Below the pieces are notes generated by a model. That model had not been told where the DNA came from. It did not search any database and saw only the letters and a program-made list of their open reading frames with translations. Position numbers and translations under genes: made by a program. A DNA stretch of 64,000 nucleotides from Chimonanthus salicifolius. Lineage: Eukaryota; Streptophyta; Magnoliopsida; Laurales; Calycanthaceae. Below are positions 14,993 through 27,280 of the stretch, one piece after another (the stretch's first letter is position 1; each line of letters starts with the position of its first letter). The stretch spans positions 35,279,708 through 35,343,707 of the forward strand of contig CM023532.1 of assembly GCA_013350335.1 (NCBI GenBank), read 5' to 3'.

Positions 14993-16837
14993 TGCTCATT
15001 TCCTCTGTTCTTTTGCTTTCATATCTATCAGTTAAGAATTATACTTGTCTGGGGCTACAAGAAACATCTTGGAATTGCTTTGCACTCCAGCTTTTAACTT
15101 GGAATCTAGTGCTTTTTTTCTAGCGGAATGGAGGCTATAAAGAATTCCATGTCTCCCAAACAAGAAGGTATGCTTTCTTGTGCATGTGGATTTTTTTTTT
15201 TTTTTAATCAATAGGTTAGTATATATTATTCAAGAGAGAAGCCCAAAAAAGAATACAGTGGAGGCCCACACCCGAGCCAAGCAAGAATCCAGAAAAGAAG
15301 AAGGCCCACAAGAGGACCAACAAAAGGCAGCCCAAAGGAGCAAAAATACAGAGCAGAGCTCAAACAAAAGAGAGCCCACAGTCAGTGAAACCAAAACCTA
15401 GTTGATTGAAGGGTCATAGCCATCTGATTAAAGGATTTTCTCCGGTTTTTTCCTCTGATGTGTGATTTTTTCGTCATGATCCTGGACCATGGAGCGTTGC
15501 ACTTAGATATAACTAGCTACTATAAAAGAGTTGCACTCATTTAAAAGGATTTTATAAAAGTTGTTAAACCCGCAATGCTCTAGAGAGCAAAGTGTTGGAT
15601 GACAAAGAAAGCCGAATAGACAAAGCCATGGTATCATAGATGTCCATGCTACGTTAAATGAATAGATTGTAGATGAACTCTAAAAGATATAGTTAGAAAT
15701 GATTACCTCAGCAGTATTTAGAAACAACTCTAATAGATGACAAAATAAAAGAACTTGTTTACAATGGTTTGATCGTATATGTAGAAGATTCGAGATAACT
15801 CCGATACATAAAGTCGAAAGATTATAAATCATAGACCCAAAGAGAAGAGGTAGACTACAAAAGCATTGAAAAAAGAAGGACGAGACAGATGAAAACAATG
15901 TTGGATAGCGAAGTCATTGACTTTATGATTTATGATAAGGGGCAAATGGAGTAGAACACGAAAAGCCGACTCTAAACATGTGAAATTTTGATATTTGACG
16001 ATGATGGTGGTGGTAGGCTACAAAGACATGGCCCACCAAATTAGCTGTCTAGACTCACTAGAACTGTACAAACACTATAATTATTCTCTATTGAATTAAA
16101 TTTCATTGGTCATCGGCTAGAGTGGCCTTGTGTTTGTGAGATATGGATGTCGGTCATGTCCACCTCCAGTTTGTGTCCAAGTTAGATCCCAAGCCCATGA
16201 CTTACACCACCCATTTCATAGTGACCAAAACCAAGACCACCTGTCAGCTGTTCGGCCCATTAAGGATCCAAGTTTGTTAACCTGTCCAAATTCATTAGCC
16301 CATCAAAGATCTAGGAGCATTATTTCTCTCCTAATTATAGAGCAGCACAAATAGGCATGCAATGAGAGTCAATTCTTATAGTCTACTAATATACAAATTA
16401 GGAAGGTGCCATTTGTCGAATCTGGGCCATCAACGCAATTGGTTTGTAATCTGGTTGGCCCGGCCAACATATTTGTTCCTTAAGGCCCACAAATCTTCTG
16501 TAAGAAGGAATGGAAAATGAAAATCGTTGTTGATTTGTATGTCATCCATGCCGGCTTTGCCATATGATTTTCTAACATTAGGTAGATGAAATATGAAATT
16601 TGGCCTACTTTTTTTTTTTTTTAGACCCATCTGATTTGATTTTTTTTTAAAAAAAAATTGGCCCATTTTGACTGATATTTCAATTTATTTAAGAAATTTT
16701 GGTTCAAATTTTTACTTTAAAAATAAAATTATATATTGACCATATCACCACGGTCATGTATCACTAATATTTCACCTATACTACAAATCATCGATACACT
16801 AATATTTGACCATATCAATTTTAGACCGCTATTTGAC

Positions 16838-17340
16838 CTAGGGGTTCAAAAATCGGCTCAGCCGATATGTGATACGGACGATATTTCGGCCGATAATTTT
16901 ATCTCTCATACCGATATCGGCATTTTCTCTCTCCTCCGATATCGGAACCGTGAAAAAACCGCAAAAAACCGTGATGAACCGTGACAAAACTGCAAACACC
17001 CCTGAGAACCGTAAACTCCGAACCGCGAAAAACCGCAAAAAACTGCAAAAAACCGTGAACACCCCTGAGAACCGTAAACCCTGGAAAACCGCGAAAAACC
17101 GTGTAAAAACCGCGAAAAACCGTATCGGTATTTAAAAAAAATAAATAAATAAATTTAAATACCGATATTTATGAATATCGGCCGATATTGTGACCGATAT
17201 TTCGGACCGAATATCGGCCATATCTGCCGATATTCGGTATGTACGGCCGATACTTATCGTATCGGCCGATATTACTCGATTTAAAAAAACCGATATATAT
17301 CGGCCGATACAATATGTATCGGCCGATATTTAGACCTTTG
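16838..17340. mobile_element. GGCCGATAT-family hAT MITE, 503 bp, largest copy
   Basis: Begins CTAGGGGTTCAAAAATCGGC and ends GATATTTAGACCTTTG; flanks TATTTGAC (16830-16837) and TTTTGAAC (17341-17348) match at six of eight bases. The first and last parts hold many GGCCGATAT and ATATCGGCCGATAT palindromes. The middle (about 16947-17125) is an internal tandem array of CCG(C/T)GAAAAA-like words with a 63-bp higher-order repeat (ACACCCCTGAGAACCGTAAAC at 16996 and 17059), which explains the large size. No transposase frame. Confidence 0.7.
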
Positions 17341-17923
17341 TTTTGAACTATGATATAATTTCAAATTTACTTAAATCTAAATCTAAACGCTAATGGTTGA
17401 TTCAAATTTGGATATTTCTTACATCCAACTCAAACCCAGCTTCCAATGACAGTGCTAACAAAGATCACAACCTAAACATTTCACAATGACCCCTCTCATT
17501 GGATGAGAAGCTCATCTTTGCAACTCTGCAAATCAAAGTTAGTCAAAAGAACTTAATCCCTAATTAGAATAAGGCTACCAACAAATTAACCTTTTGCAAC
17601 ATATACAATTACCTTAAAAAGTAAATAAAGTGAGGCCATAACTTGAATTCAATGTAGGGCCTACTCCAATAGGAGCAAAGTTATGGAAAATGTCTTCCTC
17701 TGTACAGGATTTACCTGAGGCATTGCACTAGTAACAGTCCAATATTGTTGCATCCTAGCCCCTCAATCAAAATTTACATCAAATCTCACCTCTTCTGGAG
17801 CTTCTTAAAATCAAACTGAATGATAGTCATAAATAGTCAGAAACAATTTGTCGGTCTGGCGATATCACAAGACTAGAATATCCATCATCATCAAAACTTT
17901 TGTCCTGTGACTAATATAGATTT

Positions 17924-18090
17924 TTTTTTTTTTTAATTTATGTGTAGAAAACAGCAGGATACCCAGAGTAAAACCTTACGGGTTAGCCCACTACCCGTAG
18001 GGCACACCAAGGTTAGACCATGAGAGCTCGAACCCACAACCTCCCGCTTCCTGAAGTGAGAGGCAACCAGTTGAACTACACTCTTAAATC
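17924..18090 (-). mobile_element. tRNA-derived SINE (family A)
   Basis: Reverse copy: poly-T, AATTTATGTGTAGAAAAC, AAACCTTACGGG, CACACCAAGGTTAGACCATG, GAGCTCGAACCCACAACC (reversed B box), CTTCCTGAAGTGAGAGGCAACC and AGTTGAACTACAC (reversed A box). One of the better-kept copies. Confidence 0.72.
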
Positions 18091-18420
18091 ATAAACCATA
18101 AGAATCTCATCCGGCAACAATACAAGCATGAATTCATTTATGCTTCCACTTACACAACTGCTACTTGCTGGAATGCCTACTGTTTCGGGTGTGACCAAAA
18201 ATATATACACAACAAAATATTTACACTTTCCATTACATGTCTGCATACAGCCGGGGAAGCTAATCATACAGGACGATTCCTTCGAATGCGCCATACTGGA
18301 ATCATAAATACAAACAGGCATGTCGCCTTCGGAAACACCGAAATATGCAGGATGATGCCCTGGGCTTTCCTGGTAATAGACCAGAAAACTCTGTTGCCAG
18401 CAACCACCCATTGAAGACTA

Positions 18421-18549
18421 GAACCAGTCACTTCTCAGCTGTATTACAAGCTCTGCAAAATCAGTCCTGTGGATTTCCAAAACTTTCCGTCTTTTTTTCA
18501 TCGTTTTTAGAGCAGTAAAATAGCCTTCCATTGTTTCTGCTTCAAGTTC
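18421..18549 (-). CDS. Possible terminal exon of an unrecognised gene
   Basis: On the minus strand a good acceptor (TGTACAG) at the high end opens a 129-nt frame ending at TAG: ISELEAETMEGYFTALKTMK then KRRKVLEIHRTDFAELVIQL and RSDWF. The composition is that of a real coiled or helical protein end, without low-complexity bias. I do not recognise the family. The matching upstream exons should lie between about 18650 and 22300. One candidate is the frame near 21664-21790 (minus; contains PPLVTGDLFCDVSFNFLKGT), but I could not link them. It may be a gene fragment. Confidence 0.35.
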
Positions 18550-21500
18550 AGAAATCCTGTACATGGAGCAGGGAAAACAGCGTGAGACTTTGAGGCTGGA
18601 ATCATTACAAGTTGTTCTTTCAAAAAATAGCATGTACCAGTAGTTTCAATATCAAGTTGTCCATTTAATGATCAGATAGAATTCATCTCTTTGCTAATTT
18701 AATCTTCACAGACAGCATCAATAAAATGTGCATCTTGAATCCAGAAGGATGTGCAGAAAAAGAATGAATGGAATGAGCATAATGTATGCTAAAGAAAGTC
18801 TCGATAGAATTTTTCTTCATAGTTTACTGGGGAGAAAATCATAGTTCAAAAGCACATGAACACCACTAAGATGGCTTACTAGAAAAATCCACAAGTCAGG
18901 TGATGAATGGCAAAATCCAAATGTCAGGCATTTGAAGGCCCGTTTCAATTCTATCAAGCAATTTAGGCTTTGTAATGCTACCAAGCAATTTTATGTATGT
19001 AAAGAGCCAAGTTTCTCAGCCATTTAAGGAACATTTTTGTCTATTCAAATATTTTCTGTCATGTAGTTTTTTTCAATGTATTTTCAGTGATTTAGTTTAA
19101 AGTTGATTTTTATTTATTGTCATCACAGGGCATAAAAAGGATCTATGGGCTGAGGGTTGATAAGCTCTACATAAATCTAAGTGTTCCTTTATGATGAATT
19201 GTCTAGCCCCCTAGATTTTATTTCAACTCCAGCTTATGGAATCAGCAGTGTATAATTGTGAATGCCAAAATACTAGAACTTGTTCAATACTAGGATTTCT
19301 ATAGGAAAATTTTCACCTAGGCAACATCACCAATGAGTCTATGTGGGGCTCATCAAGGTGCCATAGACACTCTATCCCTCTCTTATACCATTTACCCCAG
19401 TGCCCAATTTGAACTAATTCCAACTTCCAAGTTGATCACCATTAGATTAAAAACCATCCAAAACTAGCCCCACGTCCATGGATCTTTGGACTTCAGAAAA
19501 TCATAGCTTTTCAAATCCTACGAACTTGTTTTTTCCTAAAAAGCATCATCCTGAAAATACCTTCAAATGCACCCATCCCTATAAAATGGACCTGACCTGT
19601 CTGAGCCCCATGGGGCCTAGGGCACTTTCTCACCCATGGGCGATGTTGCCCAGGAGAAAATGATTCTGTTTCTACAATGGGAGACATCAAATTTGGTATT
19701 AACTAAATGTCAGTTTTCAAAAGTTAACAATTGTATAATACTCAGGTTTACAATGGGTTCAACAACAGGATATCATCCAAAAATAAATAAATAAATAAAT
19801 AAATAATCGGAGCCTGAACTGCACTATGTCCCTATAGGTTTGATCACCATCATTATCATAAATAAAAATCCCATCTATCTAGGGTTGCCTTTTTGCATTC
19901 CACTTCTTTATTTGACACTATTGGCCATTAGTCAATTACTCCACTATCTATCATGTCCTTCCATCCATTTTTTCCACATTTTCAGTGGTCTACCTCTCTT
20001 CCATGTGCCTAAGATTTGCAACCTTTCAACTCTACATTCTATGGCTGTCTCCGGATTTCCACTTACATGACCAAATCAATTTAGGCAAGTTTCTCTCATT
20101 TTGTCATCTAGTGGGGCTATTTTTAAACTGAACTATGTCCTATAAGTTTGATGTCCCATATAAAATACGTTTGCTTAAAAAGGACAGTACTACTAATGAA
20201 TGAAAATAAGTGTCTTAAATTTTGATAAAATTATAGGAAAAATGCACAATGGACATGTTGAAATCCAAGCACTGGACCTAAAAATAACACAATAGGAATA
20301 TATTGCTCACTTACGAGATGCATGAGCATAGATTGCACTATATATATGAGGCTACAGATATCACTCATTATAAAAGGATGGACTTCAATGGGTATTTAAG
20401 CATCTTGGTTTTCTGCATAAAAGCAAATTGAAGGACAGCATTTACCATTTAATTTCTCAATTTTCCCAAGGCAATGTTTGTGGTTTTCATTCAAAGTTGG
20501 ATTTCACTGAAAAGGGGCATTTGCACACAAAAAAAATGTATTATTGCAAAATAAAAAGGTGGTTTTCAAATTTCAACTTCACTTTTTATTGTCTCATGTT
20601 TGTTGAAAGATTGGATTTTGAAGGTTCTCTATCCAGTTAAATGACTCTTTCCACTTTAAGGTGACTGGCTAGTTTTTTCTAAATTAGGTTAACAATAGTC
20701 ATCCAAGTGAAGATGAGTTTCTCAACTCTGAATAAATGAAGGATTCTTATAAAGCAATATTATGGATGCACTTTGTAGACATTTGACAGCTGTCTAACTT
20801 TCAAATTTGGAAAGTGATTGAAATAGGAATTATCATAATTGTTGAGAGTACATTAGGCGTTGTGTTTATAGGTGGAGAACATTGAAAGTTCTCTTGGAGA
20901 AGAAAGGATTCCCCTGTTTGGTTGGATGGAGGAGAAAGTGGGGCCCACAGGAGAACTGAGTTCTCTTAAACAAGAACATTGTAGATTCCACCCAAGGAAG
21001 AAGATTGAACTTGATGTTCTCTTCCTCTCTTTTTCCTTCCATTTCCCTCCCTCCCCCAACTCATAGATTTTTGAAAAATATACTTTTATGCAGGGCCCAC
21101 CAATAGTCACGTGTAAATTAAGACTCATTGGGATCTTTTCCCTGGATCCACCTTAGACTGAAAAAACTAGATGGTTGAAATGAGCCATTGTTGGAAAGAG
21201 GGCCCATTAAAAATACATCATGAGAAAGAATGGTTTTAAAGGAAACAAAGACTAATCATACACTGGGAATTAGATGTCTTATGAGTTTGGCTTGTGTTCT
21301 TCACCTAAGAAGTACCCAAACAAGGTAATTTGAAAAGTAAGAGAACTTAAGCAAGAGGGTTCTCCAGGAGATATAAGTTCTTCCAGATTAGTAGAATCTC
21401 CTATTTTATGTTCCAAGACACAGCCTAGGTGTCTCCTTATTTGGGGAGTTTTCCTTTCTCACACACAAGCTGAAAGATGCTACTCACCAACTCAGTAAGG

Positions 21501-22225
21501 AAGCCTCATTTCTTTTCTGTTGTTCTTTTTTACCCCTGAAATAGATACTGTTAGGATACTTGGAAGTTGGAACTAGGAGTACTGAAAAACTTAGAAAATG
21601 GTTCTCTTGCACCCTAAGAAGGCACTCATTCAATGTCTTAATGTTTAGTCTTTTTGAAAAGTTTCAATGCCTTAATATTTCCACATCAAAATTGGGAACT
21701 TGATCAAGTTGAGGAGTTCCTTTCAGAAAATTAAAAGAAACATCGCAGAAGAGGTCCCCAGTTACCAAAGGAGGGCTCGAAAATAGCTTTCCAGAAATAT
21801 GTAAGAACATACATATGTGAACAAACTCTGCCATTACCAAAAGAGGATAATGGAACTTAGCTTCTTTTTTTTCAGCAGGCATTAGCAACATTCTGAAAAT
21901 TGGAATCATATTGTATATTGTTCTCAGCATTAAATCACATATTTAATCATAAATAGTTTTGTAAGTGTTAAAGTTCTTTACAATTTCATTGAAAAAGGAA
22001 AACATTTTAAGAACTTCAAAAAAGACAAAAACAGTAAGATATTCACACTCTATGCATTTCATATTCAAACCATCAATATAAATGACAAATCTTGTGGATG
22101 ATAATATCACATGTAAAACTTTATTATCATTTATGAGACGACCCAGAAAAGAAAAAAGAAAAAGAAAAAAAAAGAACTGATCATAAAAATTTGTATGAGC
22201 ATGCCAATGCATAGCCTGTAATAGC

Positions 22226-22402
22226 TGTAAGGATGCAATCATCATCATCTGAGTCATTTACCCCATCATAATGGGTTTTGCCTTTAATTTGGATTTCGGT
22301 AAATTATTTCCTTGGATCAACTGCCCCATTTGACACCCGTGAGACTTGAACCCACAACCTCTAGGCTATAACAATGAGCCTTGAACCAGTTGCACTATGA
22401 GT
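22226..22402 (-). mobile_element. tRNA-derived SINE (family C, GAT-rich tail)
   Basis: On the minus strand: A-box area TAGTGCAACTGG, B box GGGTTCAAGTCTC, and a tail ending GATGATGATGATT. The plus strand shows GAGACTTGAACCCACAACC near 22340 and AATCATCATCATC at 22227. A second, older copy is at 2650. Confidence 0.6.
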
Positions 22403-23189
22403 TCTTATCCAGCTGTAAGGAAGCAATATTTTCTAGAAAGCATCTTAGGACCCAAAAGAACAGTGCATTAGATAGTTTTTCTCTCTTCAAAAGCACCATT
22501 TACAGTAAATGTTGATTGTAAAACTACAACTCAAACAATTGATCCTATCATTATCAGCTTTGAAGCCTTATTCCATCATAACTGATTGCGGTTAATATTT
22601 CCTCAATGAAACATCAAAGGTGGCTATCTTTTTCTTCTTTCTCTTTGTAGGATAAGCACAGAGGGTGAAAGTGGATCTTTTATTTTTATTTTGTTTTATC
22701 TTAAATGATGATGATAGAGGTTTTGTTTAAGAAATAAACTCTAAGACTACAACATCAGCAACAAAAGGCCCCTCCCATGACAAAAAGGGGAAGGTGCAAC
22801 ACCCAAGGAAATTATTACTATAAAAATGCATAAGATCACAACATTATCAAGATTCTTGGCTTTCATTAGCTCTAATTTCTACTTTTCTAGTATCAAGCTT
22901 TTGCCCTGCATCTCAAACTTAGGAAATTAGGTCATTCCATGTTTTTATTTGTTATATACAAGTTTGAGAACATGTCACTTGGCTTAAAAAGGATGCAAAA
23001 TGTTTATGAACCCCAAAAATAAATAAATAAAGACAACATTTAAGGAAAAGGGTGGATTCTTTTGCTTATGGTTTTGTACAAGAACATGAGTGTAGCCTTC
23101 TTAAGCACTTGCAAGATTTGGGTACTGTACAAATCAAACTATAGTTAGTGTCTGTCTGGTGGGCAGTGGGTGAGTAAGTAGGGGTGGGT

Positions 23190-23191
<2 letters not shown>

Positions 23192-23256
<65 letters not shown>
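23192..23256. repeat. Compound (GT)n(GA)n microsatellite
   Basis: About 15 GT units (23192-23222) directly followed by about 15 GA units (23226-23256). Confidence 0.95.
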
Positions 23257-23259
<3 letters not shown>

Positions 23260-23839
23260 CTCAAAAAGAAGAATACAAGCATACAAGTCAAATCAATTCC
23301 GTAAGATTTAATTGTAAGATTTAATCATACTCATAGAGTTTGATACTAAATATTAATACTACATGAATCACAACAGTAAAAAAAAGCACTACATATGCCA
23401 TAACACATTCAGAAGAGGCTGCTAAACTAGATTAATTTTCAAAAAGCGATTGTAATCTTCTACAGCTTGTTCTATAAACTTCCCATAAGCAATTATTCTA
23501 GCAAAAGACAGAAAGAAATGCTGTTTTTTTTTAAAAAAAAACTCTGCCATGTATAAGTCACTAGGTCCTACTTCAATTCTACTACACTAATGTGACAAGT
23601 GGGTCGACCTTCAACTTCTTCTTTGTTCTTTTTTTAAAGTCCAACCACTGTTTGACACATCTTTTGAAGTATCTGTGAAGTAGAAAATGTGAAGTACACA
23701 AGGCATTTTCTATAAAAGAACAGTAAAGATATAAACAAAAATAGCATGTGTCCAAAGCCTTGAAAAGGCAGAAAGATGTTTAACATTACCATGGTGAGGA
23801 GGTTGGCCCCAACCAAAAACAGCTTGAAGCAACATGTCC

Positions 23840-25964
23840 TCAAAAAAGTGTCACGTTAGATCCAGAATTTTCTGCCTTTTTGGGAAGCATCTCAGGGGCT
23901 ATCTTCCCTGTATATCCCTCAACCACGCCATAATCTATGCTCAGCTCTCTCAAAGGTGGGATATTCTCCAAGGCAAAGAGCATAACATGAGGATAAGATA
24001 CATTATAATGATCATGTAACACAAATTGCACTAGCACATTTGGACTGCAACTGTGGCTGAAATAGCAAGCAACGTTCCTCATTCTCGACACATCCATTGC
24101 AAACTTCAGCTGAGGCAACAGGGGAAATGCTGGTCGGATATATTCAGGGTAAATACAGGATATGTCCCCCCATTCCACCCACCGGTTGGTGAAGCGACTA
24201 GGATGAATCAAACTGTCACCATTCATTGAAATCACCTCCGCCTGTTCCTCAGTTAGCACTACCCCACTATATTCGCAAATAAATGCGCCGGCACGTATTG
24301 CATCCAATGACCGAACTCCCCATCCTGTTTCTCGTGATCTGAATACCTCTAATCGATGTGTCACCCCCTTCTGGGTGACACGATTATGGCAATTTGGAGG
24401 ACAACGACACGCTCTCCCACATTCATATATCAATGGCTTCCCTCTCAGAAGAATCCCACTACTGTCATACACCAACTCACCCCCATTCTTTAGAATACAC
24501 TGACAGCCATTGGAGCAACCTGAAACACAGTCGCACCCACCACCGACACTGCCCTCAAATGTTGAAGGTGGGTATACTGGGCCAACAATGTATTCATAAA
24601 GCATTGGATCATTATCAACGTCGACATCATTAAACAGATAAACAGGCAAGTTCTCCTTTCCTTTGGAGATGTCAAGACTCGAGTAACCAGAAGGCCTTAC
24701 AGATAAAGGGTCAGCCCTCAAATTTGCTGCATATCTCATGATCACACTTCCCATTTCAGGTTGCCCAGCTATTCTCACGAGCTTATACTTATAAACACCA
24801 AAACCCGACTTCCCCAAATCCAACCAACAATCAATTATGCGATATAGACCGTCATAAACATAGACCTTACCTGTTGGACTCCCGTCACACTTCAGCCCCC
24901 GAATAACCCTTATCTCAATCCCATAATGCCGGCTTCGCTCCAGCGCAAGGTTCCCACCTTGGAGCTTCTGGTGAACAGAGTGCCGAAGGAAATGCCGCTC
25001 TTTGCCACCATGTCCAGTGTAGATAATAATGTCGCCACCATCCTCATCATCTTCATACCCACCAGATACAATAATGCTGGTGGCAATTGGCTCCCTGCTG
25101 GGGCTGAGCCCGGCGGAGACATAATCAATCCCAGCCTGGACCTGGCCGTGCAACCCAACAACACAGAGTTCAATACGAAAGAAGAACTGGTCGCCAATGT
25201 CAATGCCAGGGATCGAGCCGATAATCCGCTTATCCCTGTTCAGCCAAAGGTCCCTCTCCAACATGGCAGCTGCCGATTTCATATCCGCACGGCACCGCTT
25301 TCCCGCATTGATGCCCAACTGGAGGAAGCGGATGTCATCTTGCCGGATCAAGAAAAGGCGGAGAGACTCATAGACCATGCGGGTTTTCCGGACGGAATTC
25401 CGGAAGAATTGCTGGTCGTGCAATCCAAGAGGTGACTGCCCTGACCATTTCTCCGGACCGGGCCCTCTTCGGCCTCGGCGTGGCGGCGACAATGGCGGAC
25501 GACACCGGGTCATCCTGCCCCGACGGTATGATTGCCATTGATCCCGGTTGCAGGGCTGACACATCGCCAAACCGCTGCTGGAGCTTTTCAGCAAATGCAG
25601 CTCGGAAAAGCTGGGAAATTCGGATGAATTCGGCGTAAACGTCGGATTCCTCTGGTGACAGCTGCTGCGGAGCAGTAGGGCTTTGGAAGGGGTTCGCGTC
25701 TAGATTAGGATACGGGTCCCGAATGGGATTGGGTATAGGGTTTTGAGGGTTGGTAGGATTGGGGTTTTCGGTGTTGTTTGGGAGAGGGGTGGTCGGAATG
25801 GGTGGAATGACGGGAATCGGTTCATTGTCGATCTGTTCGAGTTTCGGTTCGATTTTGGGGGAAATGAAGGAAAAAGGTACTTCCTTGGAATTGGGAGCGA
25901 TCATAGAAATGGGAAAATCAGGGAGAAGATTCAGGTCCTGTTGGAATGGCATTACGGAATCCAT
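23840..25964 (-). CDS. SUVH2/SUVH9: SUVH2/SUVH9-type SRA-SET protein, intronless, one frame-shifting base
   Basis: SUVH family protein. SUVH2 and SUVH9 bind methylated DNA through the SRA domain and help bring RNA polymerase V to RNA-directed DNA methylation targets in the nucleus. The start is MDSVMPFQQDLNLLPDFP at 25964. The frame runs to residue 175, then must shift at a run of three C (plus strand 25439-25441). Removing one C joins ..RSGEMVR to QSPLGLHDQQ.. and gives 707 residues. Visible domains: proline/asparagine-rich N-terminus, the AEFIRISQLFRAAF helix (about 110-123), SRA/YDG (about 245-400, with GLHGQVQAGID, SGGYEDDEDGGD, YVYDGLYRI), pre-SET cysteines (GCDCVSGCSNGCQC, CGRACRCPPNC) and SET (ETGWGVRSLD, RNVACYFSHSCSPN, ELSIDYG). 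The post-SET cysteines are missing and the usual NHSC is SHSC, as expected for the SUVH2/9 branch that lacks histone methyltransferase activity. Intronless structure is usual for SUVH genes. Confidence 0.93.
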
Positions 25965-26559
25965 GTAAAATGAGAGAAAGTGAGAGAAAATGAGTGAGTG
26001 AAGAGAAAGAGTGAGTGAGAGTGGAGAAAAAAATGGGGAAACTAGAAAGGAGAAATTTTTCTGCTGGCATTTTCGCCTGAAGGGAGCGAGAATGACGAGG
26101 AGCTAGATAAAGCTGAAATGACGAAAATGACCTCCGTAAATACGTGGAAAATGGAGGGCCTAAAAATGGAATCTAATGGCATTCTATTTTCTACTTCTGA
26201 CAACAAATGAAGTCGACTTATTTTGTAGCACACGTGTGCTGAGGGAATATGTGCGAAACACATACTTCTGTCTAGCAACTCTTACCTAATCTGGTACTGG
26301 TGAGAATCTGCTGATGAATATTCAAACTGAAATGTCAAAATTAGTTTAAACTCGGTTAATGTGAATTTTATCATTGAATTTAATATTATAGATAAAGATA
26401 ATTTATTTTATATTTTATTTTTATTTTTTTTAAATTAATGAATTGATGAAGTTTATTTTTAATAGTTTGAATATTTTTTATAATTAAGAGTATAAGTTAT
26501 GTGAAATAGGTTTAGCCTTAAAGACAATTTGAGTCAAGCCCCATGACAATTATTAGGAT

Positions 26560-26898
26560 CAAGGGGTGAAAAATTCGGCTTGGCCAATATACCGGCCGAT
26601 AAATTTCTCTCTCCTCTTTTATTTTGTTTTCTAAATATTGGTATTTTTATATATTTTATTTTTTAAAAATTAAAAAAAAAACCTAAAAGGAAGCTGATTT
26701 TCTTTAAAAAAAATTGAAAACATAAATATCGGCCGATATCTAGCCAATATTGGTCCAATAAGGGCTGATATCAGCTCGGGCCCACCACCGATTTGATTTT
26801 TTTTAAATATATATATCGCCGATATGTCGGTCATATTGGCCGATAACATTTCTGTAAAAGTCGATACATATCATATTGACCAATACATCGGTCTAAAA
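26560..26898. mobile_element. GGCCGATAT-family MITE
   Basis: Clear left end CAAGGGGTGAAAAATTCGGC and internal ATATCGGCCGATATC. The right end is decayed (ACATCGGTCTAAA) and its flank AAAAGGAT only partly matches the left flank ATTAGGAT, so the right border is approximate. Confidence 0.6.
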
Positions 26899-27280
26899 AA
26901 AAGGATATATATTACAAATTCAATGTTACAAGGCATCATTCAAAACGCACCCATCATATTAACATCATTAATCACTAAACAAAGTATAAATAGTTTTCAT
27001 TGTGCTTCTTAAATTCATTTTTAATGTACTCTTGTAGGAATTAAATAAAAATTAAGTTAGATAAAGATATATTCTAAAAAACTTAAAAATCTTATTTTAT
27101 TCAAAATCAAGATCAAAATTTAAAATATATGATGGATTTGGTTCAATACTTTTTTCTCTATTTTTTGTTACATTCATAAAATATCAACTATATGAATCGA
27201 AAATAAACTTGATAAACTAAAAACGAACTTAATTTCAACCAAAAATTTAATTATTAGCTACTTGATTTCAGTGGTCAAAG

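Larger units (their letters stand above)
14993..18420. other. Intergenic with repeats
   Basis: No gene supported. Around 15200-15400 lies a purine-rich stretch (AGCCCAAAAAAGAATAC, then repeated CCCACA/AGCAAG words) that resembles retroelement debris. A 503-bp MITE is at 16838 and a SINE at 17924. Short frames at 16130-16354 and 16430-16984 are low-complexity or transposon sequence. Confidence 0.5.
18634..23839. other. Region without a firmly supported gene
   Basis: About 5 kb. If the exon at 18421-18549 is real, part of this is its gene. Otherwise it holds an (AAAT)n run at 19784, a GATCACCATCATTATC/CCCATCTATCTAGGG relic at 19840-19900 like the tail of the 22226 SINE, a possible MITE between about 20854 and 21427 (ends TAGGCGTTGTG and GACACAGCCTA), the SINE at 22226 and a (GT)n(GA)n microsatellite. 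The remaining short frames look random. Confidence 0.4.

Noticed and set aside
20854..21427. Possible MITE with TAGGC.GTGT ends
   Set aside because: Ends TAGGCGTTGTG and GACACAGCCTA are roughly inverted, but I found no target duplication of any usual length, so it is mentioned only in the region entry.
24926..25435. 169-residue frame on the plus strand
   Set aside because: Antisense shadow of the GC-rich SUVH coding region.
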